A stretch of 64,000 nucleotides of DNA. It comes from a virus. Position 1 is the stretch's first letter. Each line of letters opens with the position of its first letter. This document shows positions 51,991 to 60,753 of the stretch, one piece after another. The DNA lies in the IMG/VR virus record IMGVR_UViG_3300005747_000263, positions 1-64,000 of that record; one strand, written 5' to 3'. The notes beneath the pieces were generated by a model. It had not been told where the DNA came from. It saw nothing but the letters and a program-made list of their open reading frames with translations, and did not search any database. A program made the translations under genes and the position numbers.

Positions 51991-54900
51991 ATGGTTGGCG
52001 TTCTCGGTGGCACGATGCTCGTGTATTTCGCGCAATTGTCGCGCACGTTTGGCGTGTTCGCTCCGCAGGGTATGCGCGTGGAAACCACTTTGTCGCCGTT
52101 CGACCATTCTGGTAATGGTTATGATTTGACGGTGACGGGCGCGACGGCTCGTTCGACTTCGGACTCGGAGATTCTGGCGCGGTGGGGCCGAGGATACGAC
52201 TTCGATGGGGCAAGTGACTATCTTCGCTCAACGAATTCCGCACTACAAATCACGGGCGACTTCTCTGCCACTTGTGTATTTCATGCAGATAGCGTATCTG
52301 CCAAACAAACAATATTCGGTTACTTGGGGGATTCGTCAGCAGAAACGGAAGCGACGAATATCCTATACCGCCTGACTATTGAATCGGATGGGACGATTGA
52401 CTACCTACACGAATACAGCACGGGAAGCAACGAAATCTTGTCGTCAACGGAGACCATTTCGACAGGCATCCACGAACTAACTATCACGAGGGATGTTTCC
52501 ACCAACACTGTTGTAGTATATGTCGATGGCGTGGAATTCATCAATGATACGTACACGAATGACCCCACGGGAGGGACGGATACGACTGATGGGTTTTTGA
52601 TTGGTTCCAGCGATGTTGGCTCCACTGAAAACTTGAATGGTGCAGTATATGAACTCCGCATCTGGGATTCACTCGTTGACCAAGAACTCCTTGACCAAAT
52701 CGTGGACCCCGACGACCTTACATATCGGAATACACCAGAAGGCAATGAACTAGCGTGTTGGTTCATGGAGAAACCAGTCGATTCCTTTGTTGATTTATCT
52801 GGCAACAATAATCATTTAACAGAGACGGGCACGATTGATACGCGCTTCGGTCCAGAACAAAAGTTTGGCGGCGGTGTTGGTGGATTCACGACGAGTGATT
52901 ACCTCTCAGTCGCGTCTGGTCAGGTCGCCGACATTGAGGGAGATTTAACAGTTGCCGTTAGGGGTCGATGGGGGGACTTGTCAGCAAGTGAAGTATTGTT
53001 TGACGCCTCCGAGACTGGGTTCGGAACTAGCGCATACATGATTCAGGCGCTAACGGACGGTACTATCAGATTTGAGCAAGCAAGTTCTAGTAATTCTGTT
53101 AATACATACGACTCTTCTTCTGGGGTAGCCAGCGCAGGCGATGAATTCTTCATGAAAATTAGGCGCGACGCGGGAGCCTCGTTGATTGTTGAATACAACG
53201 GCACTGAAGTAATCAATACGACGCCTGCTACGGTGTTTAGCAACACTTTTACGAGCCTGTGGCTTGGAGTTAATCGTACATCTTCTAGTTACGACAGGCC
53301 GTTAGGTGGTGCGATTTACGCTCTCGCAGTTTGGGACAAACTCGCCGACGAATCGTTAGTCAACAAGTGGCTGAATGCCTCGACCCCTGACTATCGCCGC
53401 GCCGCCCCCGACAATCCCATTGCTCACTATGAATTTAACAGGTTGGAACCGACTATTGATTCATCCGAGAACGGCTTTGACCTCACGGAAGTGAGTGGGC
53501 CATTCACTGCCGTCTACAAGAACGGTTTAGCGGTCGCTCCAATCGATTACAGTGGTAACGGTTACAATTTAACAGTTACTGGCGCTACTGACCGTGGTTC
53601 GCCTGACGGTCGATGGGGTAAAGGATACAACTTCGATGGTACGAATGACGAACTCGAAACCACGACTGGTGGTATCGATTTCATGGATGATTTGTCTCTA
53701 ACCATTACATTTGTTCAAGATACAGATGCTGGAACATCCACAAACACTCACTCTATTATCGGTAATCATACCAGTGGTGGTGCGGACCTTGGATTCCTCC
53801 TTCGCGTTGAATCGGATTCTGGACAGAAACTGAAATTCTACCAAGAAACCAATGGAACTGGACAGGACAGTTGGGACGTTGGTACAGTAGTTAATGGTAC
53901 GATACACACTGTGACGGTTCGACGCAGTGATTCTGCCAAGACTCTAGTCATTTACTTTGACGGTGTCAAAACGGTCGATACGACTTACACGGACATTCAG
54001 GACGATGCCGTCACTCGTGAGATTTATCTGGGTCACTCCCCGTCTGGTTCCAGTCGATTTTTGGATGGTGCAATCTATGAGTGTCGTGTCTGGGACTCAC
54101 TCGTCTCGCAAGCCACTCTAGATGCAATCGTTGACCCCAACGACGACACTTACAAATTCACACCCGAAGGGACAGAGGTTGCTTGCTGGTTCATGCAGAA
54201 AGACCTAAAGGGTTTCGCGGAGGGGCAGACTTTGGATGGCTCGGCGGATTACTGGGACGTACCGAACGATGCGTCCTTGGCGCACACAGGTGACCAAACA
54301 ATTTTACTTCGTGCAAGTCTTGACTCACTTACTTCTGGGTCGGGTGCGCTGTTCTCACTCGGTGAGTCGGCAGGGGCAGATGCCAACGACGTAAACATGG
54401 ACTTGGTTTTCAGCACCGCGACGGATGAATACATTTTCCAAGTTGGGAATGGCACTACTCGGGATGACATTGTCGTCCCGGCTACGGCAGGGGAACATAC
54501 ATTCGTTTGTATTCGGGATGTGACCAATAATACGATTAAGTTACGAATTGACGGTTCTGAAACCACTGAAACTTTGACCGTTATCCCGACTACAACATCC
54601 CCGCGCTTCAGGATAGGGTCTAGACCGTTTGCGGCGGCAAGTGTATTCTGGGATGGGGTCTTTCACGACCTTCGCATCCTCAACCGCGTCCCAACCGCCG
54701 ATGAAATCACCGCTTACGAGAACGGTGAAATTGACAACTTGAATCCATTTGGGGATGAAGTCGCGGCGTGGGGCTTTGGAACTCCCTCTACACAAAAGGT
54801 ACGCAAAAACAGCACGACTGATTACACTCACAGCGGCCACGATTTGACGGAAGTCAGTGGTCCGTTTACCCCTGTTTATGCCACGGGTTACGCATTGACG

Positions 54901-56178
54901 CCGAATGATTTCTCTGGTAATGGTCACCACTTGACCGTGACTGGGGCGACTCAGCGGCCCGGTGTTGATGACCGTTGGGGGTTGGCTTACGACTTTGATG
55001 GAACAAATGATGATTTGAATTCGTCCAACTCCAACTTGAACATTACTGGGGACTTATGCATCACTTGGGTCGGAACGATTGACACGCTAGAGTCTGGTAA
55101 TCAGTTAATCGGCTGGTCCGATGCAGGGGAGACAGAAGCGACGAATGTCACATACCTGATTCAAAATGCATCTAACCAGTGGAGATATGTTCACGAATAT
55201 AGTGCAGGTTCTAATGAACTTGTTGACACGGGAACCGTTACGACGGGTTTGCATCGGATAACGCTGAGACGAGACGATTCCACTAAGAATGTTACCATGA
55301 AAGTCGATGGGGTGACTGTCATAGACTTCGATTATACCAATTCACCCACGGGCGGTACGACAGGGGCGTTCTCGATTGCTCACCAGTTAGACGGTGGCAA
55401 TACCTATATGGATGGGTCTGTTTACGAATGTCGCATCTGGGACAGCCTCGTCTCCCAAGCCACGCTGGACGCCATCGTTGACCCAAACGACACTACATAC
55501 AAAGGAGTCGCCGAAGGCACCGAAGTAGGTTACTGGTCCATGAATAAGGACTTGACAGGATTCGGGCACGGGCAGGAATTGGATGGTAGCGCGGATTACT
55601 ATACCGTGTCTAACGATGCGGATTTCGCTACGTCTGGCGACATGACTGTGATGACTCGCTACAAGAACGACTCGGTCGATTTTAGTAGTGGTGCTGATTT
55701 CATATTCAGTATATGTGAATCTGGAGGAACGTTGCTTGAAGATGCCGCGCTTGCGCTTTATTATTCTAGCGCAGACGACCATCTTCGTGCCTCGACGGGC
55801 AACGGTACGACTGTAGTAATAGCAGACTCCAATATCACTACGACAGCGTCAGAACATACAGTGATTGTAATCAGAGATAAGAGTGATGCTGATGAATTGA
55901 AGCTGAGACTGGATGGTTCAGAAGTCGATAATTCAGATATTTCTTCCATTACACCGACCACGTCGAGTATTGAGTTTAATATCGGACAAAGAGTCTACGA
56001 TGGTGGCGGGAATTATTTCAACGGTAGATTATATGATATCATCGTCCTAGACCGCTTACCAACCGCCGACGAGATTGCAGACTACGAAGCGGGAACCTTG
56101 ACTGCGGCTAACCCGCCAAGTGATGCCCTCGCCGCGTATGCGTTCGGGGACCCATTATTCGTAGACGAGGAATCATAA
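51991..56178 (+). CDS. giant LamG-repeat adhesin, 1395 aa
   Basis: Six concanavalin-like (LamG) jelly-roll domains in three tandem pairs. SGNGYDLTVTGAT starts near residue 36, SGNGYNLTVTGAT near 515 and SGNGHHLTVTGAT near 970; the second domain of each pair begins near 294, 747 and 1196 (GSADYWDV, GSADYYTV). Each ends in YELRIWDSLV or similar. LamG domains bind glycans, so this is probably a receptor-binding appendage built by duplication. Residues 1-30 look hydrophobic and may anchor it. Confidence 0.85.
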   Translation: MVGVLGGTMLVYFAQLSRTFGVFAPQGMRVETTLSPFDHSGNGYDLTVTGATARSTSDSEILARWGRGYDFDGASDYLRSTNSALQITGDFSATCVFHADSVSAKQTIFGYLGDSSAETEATNILYRLTIESDGTIDYLHEYSTGSNEILSSTETISTGIHELTITRDVSTNTVVVYVDGVEFINDTYTNDPTGGTDTTDGFLIGSSDVGSTENLNGAVYELRIWDSLVDQELLDQIVDPDDLTYRNTPEGNELACWFMEKPVDSFVDLSGNNNHLTETGTIDTRFGPEQKFGGGVGGFTTSDYLSVASGQVADIEGDLTVAVRGRWGDLSASEVLFDASETGFGTSAYMIQALTDGTIRFEQASSSNSVNTYDSSSGVASAGDEFFMKIRRDAGASLIVEYNGTEVINTTPATVFSNTFTSLWLGVNRTSSSYDRPLGGAIYALAVWDKLADESLVNKWLNASTPDYRRAAPDNPIAHYEFNRLEPTIDSSENGFDLTEVSGPFTAVYKNGLAVAPIDYSGNGYNLTVTGATDRGSPDGRWGKGYNFDGTNDELETTTGGIDFMDDLSLTITFVQDTDAGTSTNTHSIIGNHTSGGADLGFLLRVESDSGQKLKFYQETNGTGQDSWDVGTVVNGTIHTVTVRRSDSAKTLVIYFDGVKTVDTTYTDIQDDAVTREIYLGHSPSGSSRFLDGAIYECRVWDSLVSQATLDAIVDPNDDTYKFTPEGTEVACWFMQKDLKGFAEGQTLDGSADYWDVPNDASLAHTGDQTILLRASLDSLTSGSGALFSLGESAGADANDVNMDLVFSTATDEYIFQVGNGTTRDDIVVPATAGEHTFVCIRDVTNNTIKLRIDGSETTETLTVIPTTTSPRFRIGSRPFAAASVFWDGVFHDLRILNRVPTADEITAYENGEIDNLNPFGDEVAAWGFGTPSTQKVRKNSTTDYTHSGHDLTEVSGPFTPVYATGYALTPNDFSGNGHHLTVTGATQRPGVDDRWGLAYDFDGTNDDLNSSNSNLNITGDLCITWVGTIDTLESGNQLIGWSDAGETEATNVTYLIQNASNQWRYVHEYSAGSNELVDTGTVTTGLHRITLRRDDSTKNVTMKVDGVTVIDFDYTNSPTGGTTGAFSIAHQLDGGNTYMDGSVYECRIWDSLVSQATLDAIVDPNDTTYKGVAEGTEVGYWSMNKDLTGFGHGQELDGSADYYTVSNDADFATSGDMTVMTRYKNDSVDFSSGADFIFSICESGGTLLEDAALALYYSSADDHLRASTGNGTTVVIADSNITTTASEHTVIVIRDKSDADELKLRLDGSEVDNSDISSITPTTSSIEFNIGQRVYDGGGNYFNGRLYDIIVLDRLPTADEIADYEAGTLTAANPPSDALAAYAFGDPLFVDEES

Positions 56179-56612
56179 TGAACGCACCAATACCACACCC
56201 AATACCAGATAACGAATGGATAGAGCACTTAACTTCCCGTGGCAAGTCAAAAAACGTCATGGCATACACATGGGGCAATGATGATGGCTCCCCTAATGGG
56301 GAAGACCATATTGTTCTCAAGGAGTCTGATTTCAAAGCTGTTCTTGCGGGTAATCCATCAAGGGCCATTAAGCGACGAATCGTCCATGAATTGGGTCACA
56401 ACTTCGATAAGGACCGGAACAGCTTCGACCGTGTATACGACCATCCACATATTGATACGGAGGGATTGTGGGCTGCGATTAAGGACGCTGTATTAGTGAA
56501 GAAGTTTGGTACGATGTCCGCCATTGAGCAACTTCAATGGTTTGCTAAACCTAAGCACATTTGGGCTATATATGATGATGTTGTAACTGAATGGCGCAAT
56601 TACACTTATTAG
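56178..56612 (+). CDS. HExxH zinc metallopeptidase-like protein, 144 aa
   Basis: RRIVHELGHNFDKDRNSF around residues 67-84 contains HELGH, the zinc-binding HExxH of gluzincin or metzincin peptidases. A later Asp/His region (YDHPHIDTEG) may supply the third ligand. The ATG overlaps the adhesin stop (TAATG). It could mature virion proteins, cut cell-surface protein during entry, or help lysis. No signal peptide is seen. Confidence 0.75.
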   Translation: MNAPIPHPIPDNEWIEHLTSRGKSKNVMAYTWGNDDGSPNGEDHIVLKESDFKAVLAGNPSRAIKRRIVHELGHNFDKDRNSFDRVYDHPHIDTEGLWAAIKDAVLVKKFGTMSAIEQLQWFAKPKHIWAIYDDVVTEWRNYTY

Positions 56613-56621
56613 GAGTTATTT

Positions 56622-57323
56622 ATGATTAAGAAAATTTTGTTAGCCATTTTTATTTTAATGCTTGCCGTTTTGGGTATGCCGTTCGGTGTGGGTCAGTATG
56701 ACCCGGCGGACCCTAGTACTGGTAGTAGTGATTACGACCATGATATGTTGACGGCTGCCGAGGAGTACCAAATCTCCACGGACCCCCGCATCTTCGACAC
56801 CGACGGTGACGGGATGTACGACGGCTGGGAAGCGTTCTTTGATGTTGGTCCCGCTCTTTATAATCCTGAAGCCGACCCCGACATGGATGGGTGTAGTAAT
56901 CTACTCGAATTCGAGATGGCTACGCATCCACGTAAGGCAGACACCGACGGCGATGGCTTGAGCGACTGCAACGACAGTGACCCCTTGTTCAACCCCTACG
57001 AGGGTGGAGCGGCTGGCGGCGACTTCGTAGGCGACCGTGGCCCCAGTGGCACTCCTGAAGAAGGCGGCGGTACTGGCGGCGAATCTGGTTCCAGCGAAGG
57101 TGAATCCGGTGAAGGCCAGGGTGGTGAAGGCCAGGGCGAAGGCGGTAATGGCGAAGGTCAAGGTCAGGGTAATGGTGGAGAAGGCAATGGTGATGGGGGA
57201 GAAGGTCAACCCGGCGAGGGTGGCGAAGGTGAAGCTACTCCCGGTGAAGGTTCCGGCAACGGAAATGGTGGCGGAGATGGCGGACCAAGTGGTCCAGTGT
57301 CTCCACCCATCGGAAGTCCATAA
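56622..57323 (+). CDS. secreted calcium-binding protein with thrombospondin type 3-like repeats
   Basis: An N-terminal signal peptide (MIKKILLAIFILMLAVLG) is followed by DxDxDG repeats: FDTDGDGMYDGWEAFF, PDMDGCSNLLEFE, ADTDGDGLSDCNDSDPLF. These bind calcium in surface proteins of many archaea and bacteria. Residues 128-233 are low complexity, almost only Gly, Glu, Gln, Ser and Asn. It may be exported to the host surface. GC-rich and last in the + strand block. Confidence 0.78.
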   Translation: MIKKILLAIFILMLAVLGMPFGVGQYDPADPSTGSSDYDHDMLTAAEEYQISTDPRIFDTDGDGMYDGWEAFFDVGPALYNPEADPDMDGCSNLLEFEMATHPRKADTDGDGLSDCNDSDPLFNPYEGGAAGGDFVGDRGPSGTPEEGGGTGGESGSSEGESGEGQGGEGQGEGGNGEGQGQGNGGEGNGDGGEGQPGEGGEGEATPGEGSGNGNGGGDGGPSGPVSPPIGSP

Positions 57324-57580
57324 ACGCTTTCTAAGCGCATTTCTCGGGCCAAGTGGACCCGATGTACCTCTACCCCCATCAATCGCTCTTAGAAACCGTT
57401 CTAGGGGCCTTAGAATTGATTCTGGCACAATAGTTGTGCCCCAGTTTCGGCTGTAAACCGATTTAGGGCGGAATTGGCCGCCACATTCACACTCAGGCCC
57501 AAGGGAGGAGTTCCTCCGCACTCCCTTGGGTCCCCAGTGTGCGCGCCCCTAGTATACTATACACTATACTACGTATAGTA
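57324..57580. terminator. convergent junction with large hairpins
   Basis: Between convergent genes. A perfect 10-bp stem CCCAAGGGAG/CTCCCTTGGG (57498-57530) is extended by CACACT/AGTGTG outside and GGAGG/CCTCC inside. Upstream are ACGCTTTCTAAGCG (57325-57338, hairpin) and CTTAGAAACCGTTCTAGGGG with CCTTAGAATTG, copies of the intergenic motif. TATA-rich palindromes (TAGTATACTA) follow. It probably ends transcription from both sides. Confidence 0.6.
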
Positions 57581-57823
57581 TTACTTCATAAGTTTCCTTG
57601 CTTTAGTTACTAGTCGAGGAGTAATTACTCTTATCAACCTATCATAATGATACCTTGATATGGTTCCTTGTTCTAATTGTTTATCTAATGCAGGTAAATA
57701 ACTCTTACTTAACCACTTAATGATTTCTTTTTCTCGTTCAACGCTAAGTTTCTTATGAGTAATTACTTCTCCCTCCGTAGGAGACTGGTTAGTATTACTC
57801 TTGTTTACTGTTTTCTTTGGCAT
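57581..57823 (-). CDS. hypothetical basic protein, 80 aa
   Basis: Not recognised. A Ser/Thr/Asn-rich start, then one basic helical domain (KLSVEREKEIIKWLSKSYL...SRYHYDRLIRVI) ending VTKARKLMK. It overlaps the primase end by 29 bases, so it is co-expressed with it and might assist replication. Confidence 0.65.
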   Translation of the reverse strand: MPKKTVNKSNTNQSPTEGEVITHKKLSVEREKEIIKWLSKSYLPALDKQLEQGTISRYHYDRLIRVITPRLVTKARKLMK

Positions 57824-58928
57824 TTCTAATATTCCTCACGTGTTTGAGTAGTAATTCTTTCTTACGGGCGGCACTATAATTATAGTGCGGGTAATTTAAT
57901 TCATGGTTTCCCTTACAGTATCCCTTTGCTTGGAGGGTTTCACAGGATGGTGCCCATAATTTCTTTTTAAGCATGTTGCTTAATTGCATGTGGCTGATTT
58001 TGTAGTCGAACTTTTCTGGGCCGCGAATTTGCCGGAATATTTCTAACATATCTTTAAGGTCGTACTCGCAACGCATTAATTCGAGGGCAATGTATGTGCT
58101 TTCTTCAAAGTTTGGATTGCTCTTCGTCATCATGTCTAGGATACAGGCACGGATTGGTTTGTGTCCGTAAGCTGTATTGGTGAGTTTGCGGAGCAATTGG
58201 TCTTTAATGGTTCGCTCTTGATAGTATTCTGTATCGACGCGGCGCAGCCTTTTATCTCGCAAGTGTTTGAGTACTGCTGGGATAATGTAATCGAAGTAAC
58301 TACTTGGTTCTGGAGTGTTGTTTAACTTTCTCTTCTTCTTGGCGAGATGCATGACTGCTTCTGGCGTGTAATTGTATGCTTCCTCAATTGTGAGTGGGAT
58401 GCAGTACAGGCCGCTCTTGTGGTTAATGGTGTTGGGGATGCGGCGCATTTGGGCGAAGCCATTGTTTGCTTGCATGTCGAAATCGACGCCGGATAGTTTA
58501 GCCATTTGGCGAATAATGTATTGGATAACATTTTTATCCTTCATTACGTCGAAGTCGCGGCTCAACTTGATTAAAATGTGATAGCCACTGCGACCGCTGA
58601 AAAAGATTTGTAAATTGATTTGCTTATCGGGCGTGGATTCTTTATTGCACCAATCAATGAAGTGGCGCAATTGATGCCAAGTCTTAGTATTTAACAGTTC
58701 GTGTCCCTCGCTGTCAATTTCGAGGAAGAACTTATCCATTCTGGCAGTATCATAAATGGGTGCCCCCTGTACATTGAGTTCAGTAAACTTGTACACACTC
58801 ATGTACAGGGAGTCGGTGGGGTTGGCTTTGACGAATGACTGGATATCCTTTAAGTATTGTGCATCACGAACAACTCTGATACAACCTTGTCCGTTAACGC
58901 TTTTTCCTAATTCAAAATATTCAGTCAT
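57795..58928 (-). CDS. archaeo-eukaryotic-type DNA primase
   Basis: Motifs of the AEP catalytic core appear in order: KFFLEID at 66-72 (acidic metal site), FFSGRSGYHI at 109-118 (the sxH nucleotide site), VDFD at 148-151 and RRIPNTINHKSG at 162-173. The C-terminal region has a Cys set (PSCETLQAKGYCKGNH near 328-343), like primase large-subunit-type or zinc-stabilised ends. It makes primers for the family B polymerase at the right edge. Length 377 aa. Confidence 0.82.
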   Translation of the reverse strand: MTEYFELGKSVNGQGCIRVVRDAQYLKDIQSFVKANPTDSLYMSVYKFTELNVQGAPIYDTARMDKFFLEIDSEGHELLNTKTWHQLRHFIDWCNKESTPDKQINLQIFFSGRSGYHILIKLSRDFDVMKDKNVIQYIIRQMAKLSGVDFDMQANNGFAQMRRIPNTINHKSGLYCIPLTIEEAYNYTPEAVMHLAKKKRKLNNTPEPSSYFDYIIPAVLKHLRDKRLRRVDTEYYQERTIKDQLLRKLTNTAYGHKPIRACILDMMTKSNPNFEESTYIALELMRCEYDLKDMLEIFRQIRGPEKFDYKISHMQLSNMLKKKLWAPSCETLQAKGYCKGNHELNYPHYNYSAARKKELLLKHVRNIRNAKENSKQE

Positions 58929-58934
58929 TTTATC

Positions 58935-59195
58935 TCACTTGTATGGTTTCAAACCATTGACTAAGTGTGTAACATAGAATGTTACTTTCCTAGTCTTCCA
59001 TGCTCGACGATTCTTTAAATAATTACCGTCGTCATCTGTTACGTACTGTAAGTAGTACCCTACTAAACCATTAGTATCACTACCGATATGGAGCCATACG
59101 TCACATATATCTTCGATATAGTTACCTCCGTCGTCTAAGACGATGAATGATTCCGTACTACTCCCTACCTGTAGTGATACCGGTACTCTGGACAT
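58935..59195 (-). CDS. hypothetical protein, 86 aa
   Basis: Not recognised. Beta-rich: MSRVPVSLQVGSSTESFIV, then GYYLQYVTDDDGNYL and a basic end. It lies 6 bases before the primase gene and starts on the base after the previous stop. Confidence 0.65.
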   Translation of the reverse strand: MSRVPVSLQVGSSTESFIVLDDGGNYIEDICDVWLHIGSDTNGLVGYYLQYVTDDDGNYLKNRRAWKTRKVTFYVTHLVNGLKPYK

Positions 59196-59489
59196 TTACA
59201 CCAGTTTATTTAGCATTGCATTCACAACTGGTTCGTACTCGATGTACTTGCCGAAGTCGTGGATGAATACGTTATCGATACCGCTCTCCTTGATGTGGTC
59301 TTCTAGGAAGCGTGGTTCCCCATTCCAGTCAATGTTATGACTGCTTAGTTTGTTTTGGGGGTCGTCCACCGCTTTAATACCAATGTCGTAGTGGTACGAT
59401 ACTTTCTTTCCTTTACGGATTCCTACGGTTAATCGTAAGTTGCTTTTAATGTGTCCGAACTGTTCCATGTATTTATTTTGATTTACCAT
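59196..59489 (-). CDS. hypothetical protein, 97 aa
   Basis: Not recognised. An alpha/beta protein beginning MVNQNKYMEQFGHIKSN, with GIRKGKKVSYHYDIG near 23-37. TAATG overlap with the micro-gene upstream. Confidence 0.65.
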   Translation of the reverse strand: MVNQNKYMEQFGHIKSNLRLTVGIRKGKKVSYHYDIGIKAVDDPQNKLSSHNIDWNGEPRFLEDHIKESGIDNVFIHDFGKYIEYEPVVNAMLNKLV

Positions 59490-59623
59490 TATAATCTCTC
59501 CTCTACGATGTCGATGACATCCTTAATTGCGTCATTGTAACCCAGTACATATAATGGGTCGCCTAATGAACTATGTTCTCTCTTCATTGAATGTAGAAAC
59601 TTGATAATACTTTGCTTATTCAT
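59489..59623 (-). CDS. helical micro-protein, 44 aa
   Basis: Reads MNKQSIIKFLHSMKREHSSL, then an acidic helix ending DVIDIVEERL. Overlaps both neighbours (8 bases and TAATG). Function unknown. Confidence 0.55.
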   Translation of the reverse strand: MNKQSIIKFLHSMKREHSSLGDPLYVLGYNDAIKDVIDIVEERL

Positions 59624-60189
59624 CGATTAACTCCAATACTAAATTGTATACATCCCTAAAGTTGTATACTCTATGCAAGTTTGCGCCCAGTTCTAAGTCT
59701 ACATTGTATGGCTGATGATAAATCGCTAATCTGCGTCCATCGTTATTCCAGTCAGTCATTCTGTATGCTTGCGGACTGTCGTCGATTAATAAATCAAACC
59801 AGTGGTCGCGCTTATCCTCAATAGAGTTAGTACAAATAATTGGTAATTCTAAACCAAATTCACTCAACCAGTAATGAATATTTTCTTGCATCCATTCCGG
59901 GTTACTAGTTAAAATGAATAACTCGTGACCCTCCTCGATGAGTTTATTAATCCATACCCAACAATTACTATCCATTGGGGATGCATACTTAATTGCTTTG
60001 CGACGGAAAATGTTAAAGAGCAATTCTTTTTCCCATGGTTCAACGTTCCATTTATCTTCAAGTGACCAATCTGTTAAGTCACTAATCTTAGGGATGGGAC
60101 GCTTCTCGGGGAATAATCCGGCATATAAATTATGCCATACTTGTAGTGAATCGCATAGGGTGTTATCGAAAGTCAATTGCAATTTTCAT
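59616..60189 (-). CDS. 5'(3')-deoxyribonucleotidase-like HAD protein, needs +1 frameshift
   Basis: From the ATG at 60187-60189, with a strong AGGAGG site, the zero frame reads MKIAIDFR then stops at 60163-60165. Shifting by +1 at TTT-C (60168-60171) gives MKIAIDFDNTLCDS and continues for about 190 residues, restoring the HAD nucleophile motif DFDNT; later LTSNP and LLIDDSP match motifs II and IV. The +1 frame alone has only a TTG start and lacks the first Asp. The next codon, CGA, is rare in many hosts. Either programmed frameshifting, a recent mutation or a sequencing error. Confidence 0.75.
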
Positions 60190-60284
60190 GCAGAATCCTC
60201 CTGAGAACACTTCCATTCTCCATTAATAATGGCACATTCTACGAATAGTAAGTTTGCCTTACACATTGGGCACCATTTACTCAT
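60186..60284 (-). CDS. zinc-ribbon micro-protein, 32 aa
   Basis: Reads MSKWCPMCKANLLFVECAII and onward to WKCSQEDSA. CPMC plus two later Cys form a likely zinc site. Its stop overlaps the next start (ATGA) and its end contains the AGGAGG site of the phosphatase gene. Confidence 0.6.
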   Translation of the reverse strand: MSKWCPMCKANLLFVECAIINGEWKCSQEDSA

Positions 60285-60430
60285 TGTTCTTTACTCCATT
60301 TACTCATGCACTTATACGAACACATGTGATATCGGTCCGACATACCCATACCAATATATTCAGGGGTAATGGTGTACAATGCTGAATCGAAATACTTCTT
60401 ACATCCATCGCATTGATACTTCTTCGTCAC
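60281..60430 (-). CDS. zinc-ribbon micro-protein, 49 aa, GTG start
   Basis: Reads MTKKYQCDGCKKYFDSALYT, with CDGC and, later, CSYKC: a two-knuckle layout. The GTG overlaps the upstream stop (GTGTGA) and its own stop overlaps the next ATG. Possibly an RNA- or DNA-binding adaptor. Confidence 0.6.
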   Translation of the reverse strand: MTKKYQCDGCKKYFDSALYTITPEYIGMGMSDRYHMCSYKCMSKWSKEQ

Positions 60431-60561
60431 ACTACCCTCGCTAGCAGTACCGTCGCAGCAATAAGGGCTGCAATAGTACGAACCACTTCCATGTATAGGC
60501 GCGGTTTACTTTGTTTATTGAACGACATGTTCATGTTTACTACGTTATGTTCTTCAGTCAT
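60427..60561 (-). CDS. single-pass membrane micro-protein, 44 aa
   Basis: A polar basic N-half (MTEEHNVVNMNMSFNKQSKP) is followed by one C-terminal hydrophobic helix (VVRTIAALIAATVLLARVV). Tail-anchored layout. Function unknown; it starts on the base after the gene upstream. Confidence 0.55.
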   Translation of the reverse strand: MTEEHNVVNMNMSFNKQSKPRLYMEVVRTIAALIAATVLLARVV

Positions 60562-60753
60562 TTATAATCTCTCCGCATATTTAAGTAATTCTTCCTCGAT
60601 TTGATTATCGGTAAGAAGTGTAAGTAAGACATCGAACTCTCCCATGTAATCCAAGTTGCGAGCCTTTTGTCCTAAACCGAACGCAATGAGTTTACCGAAA
60701 CTTAAGTCGGGCCTCTTGCGTTGAATGCTGGCAATGGTGTTAAGAAGAGTCAT
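60562..60753 (-). CDS. hypothetical protein, 63 aa
   Basis: Not recognised. Helical: MTLLNTIASIQRKRPDLSFG and DNQIEEELLKYAERL. Its start overlaps the end of the DUF3310 gene by 14 bases. Confidence 0.65.
   Translation of the reverse strand: MTLLNTIASIQRKRPDLSFGKLIAFGLGQKARNLDYMGEFDVLLTLLTDNQIEEELLKYAERL

Noticed and set aside
57037-57456. 139-residue + strand frame and its antisense partner
   Set aside because: Both arise from the low-complexity GGN and GAA codons of the secreted protein gene in other frames.
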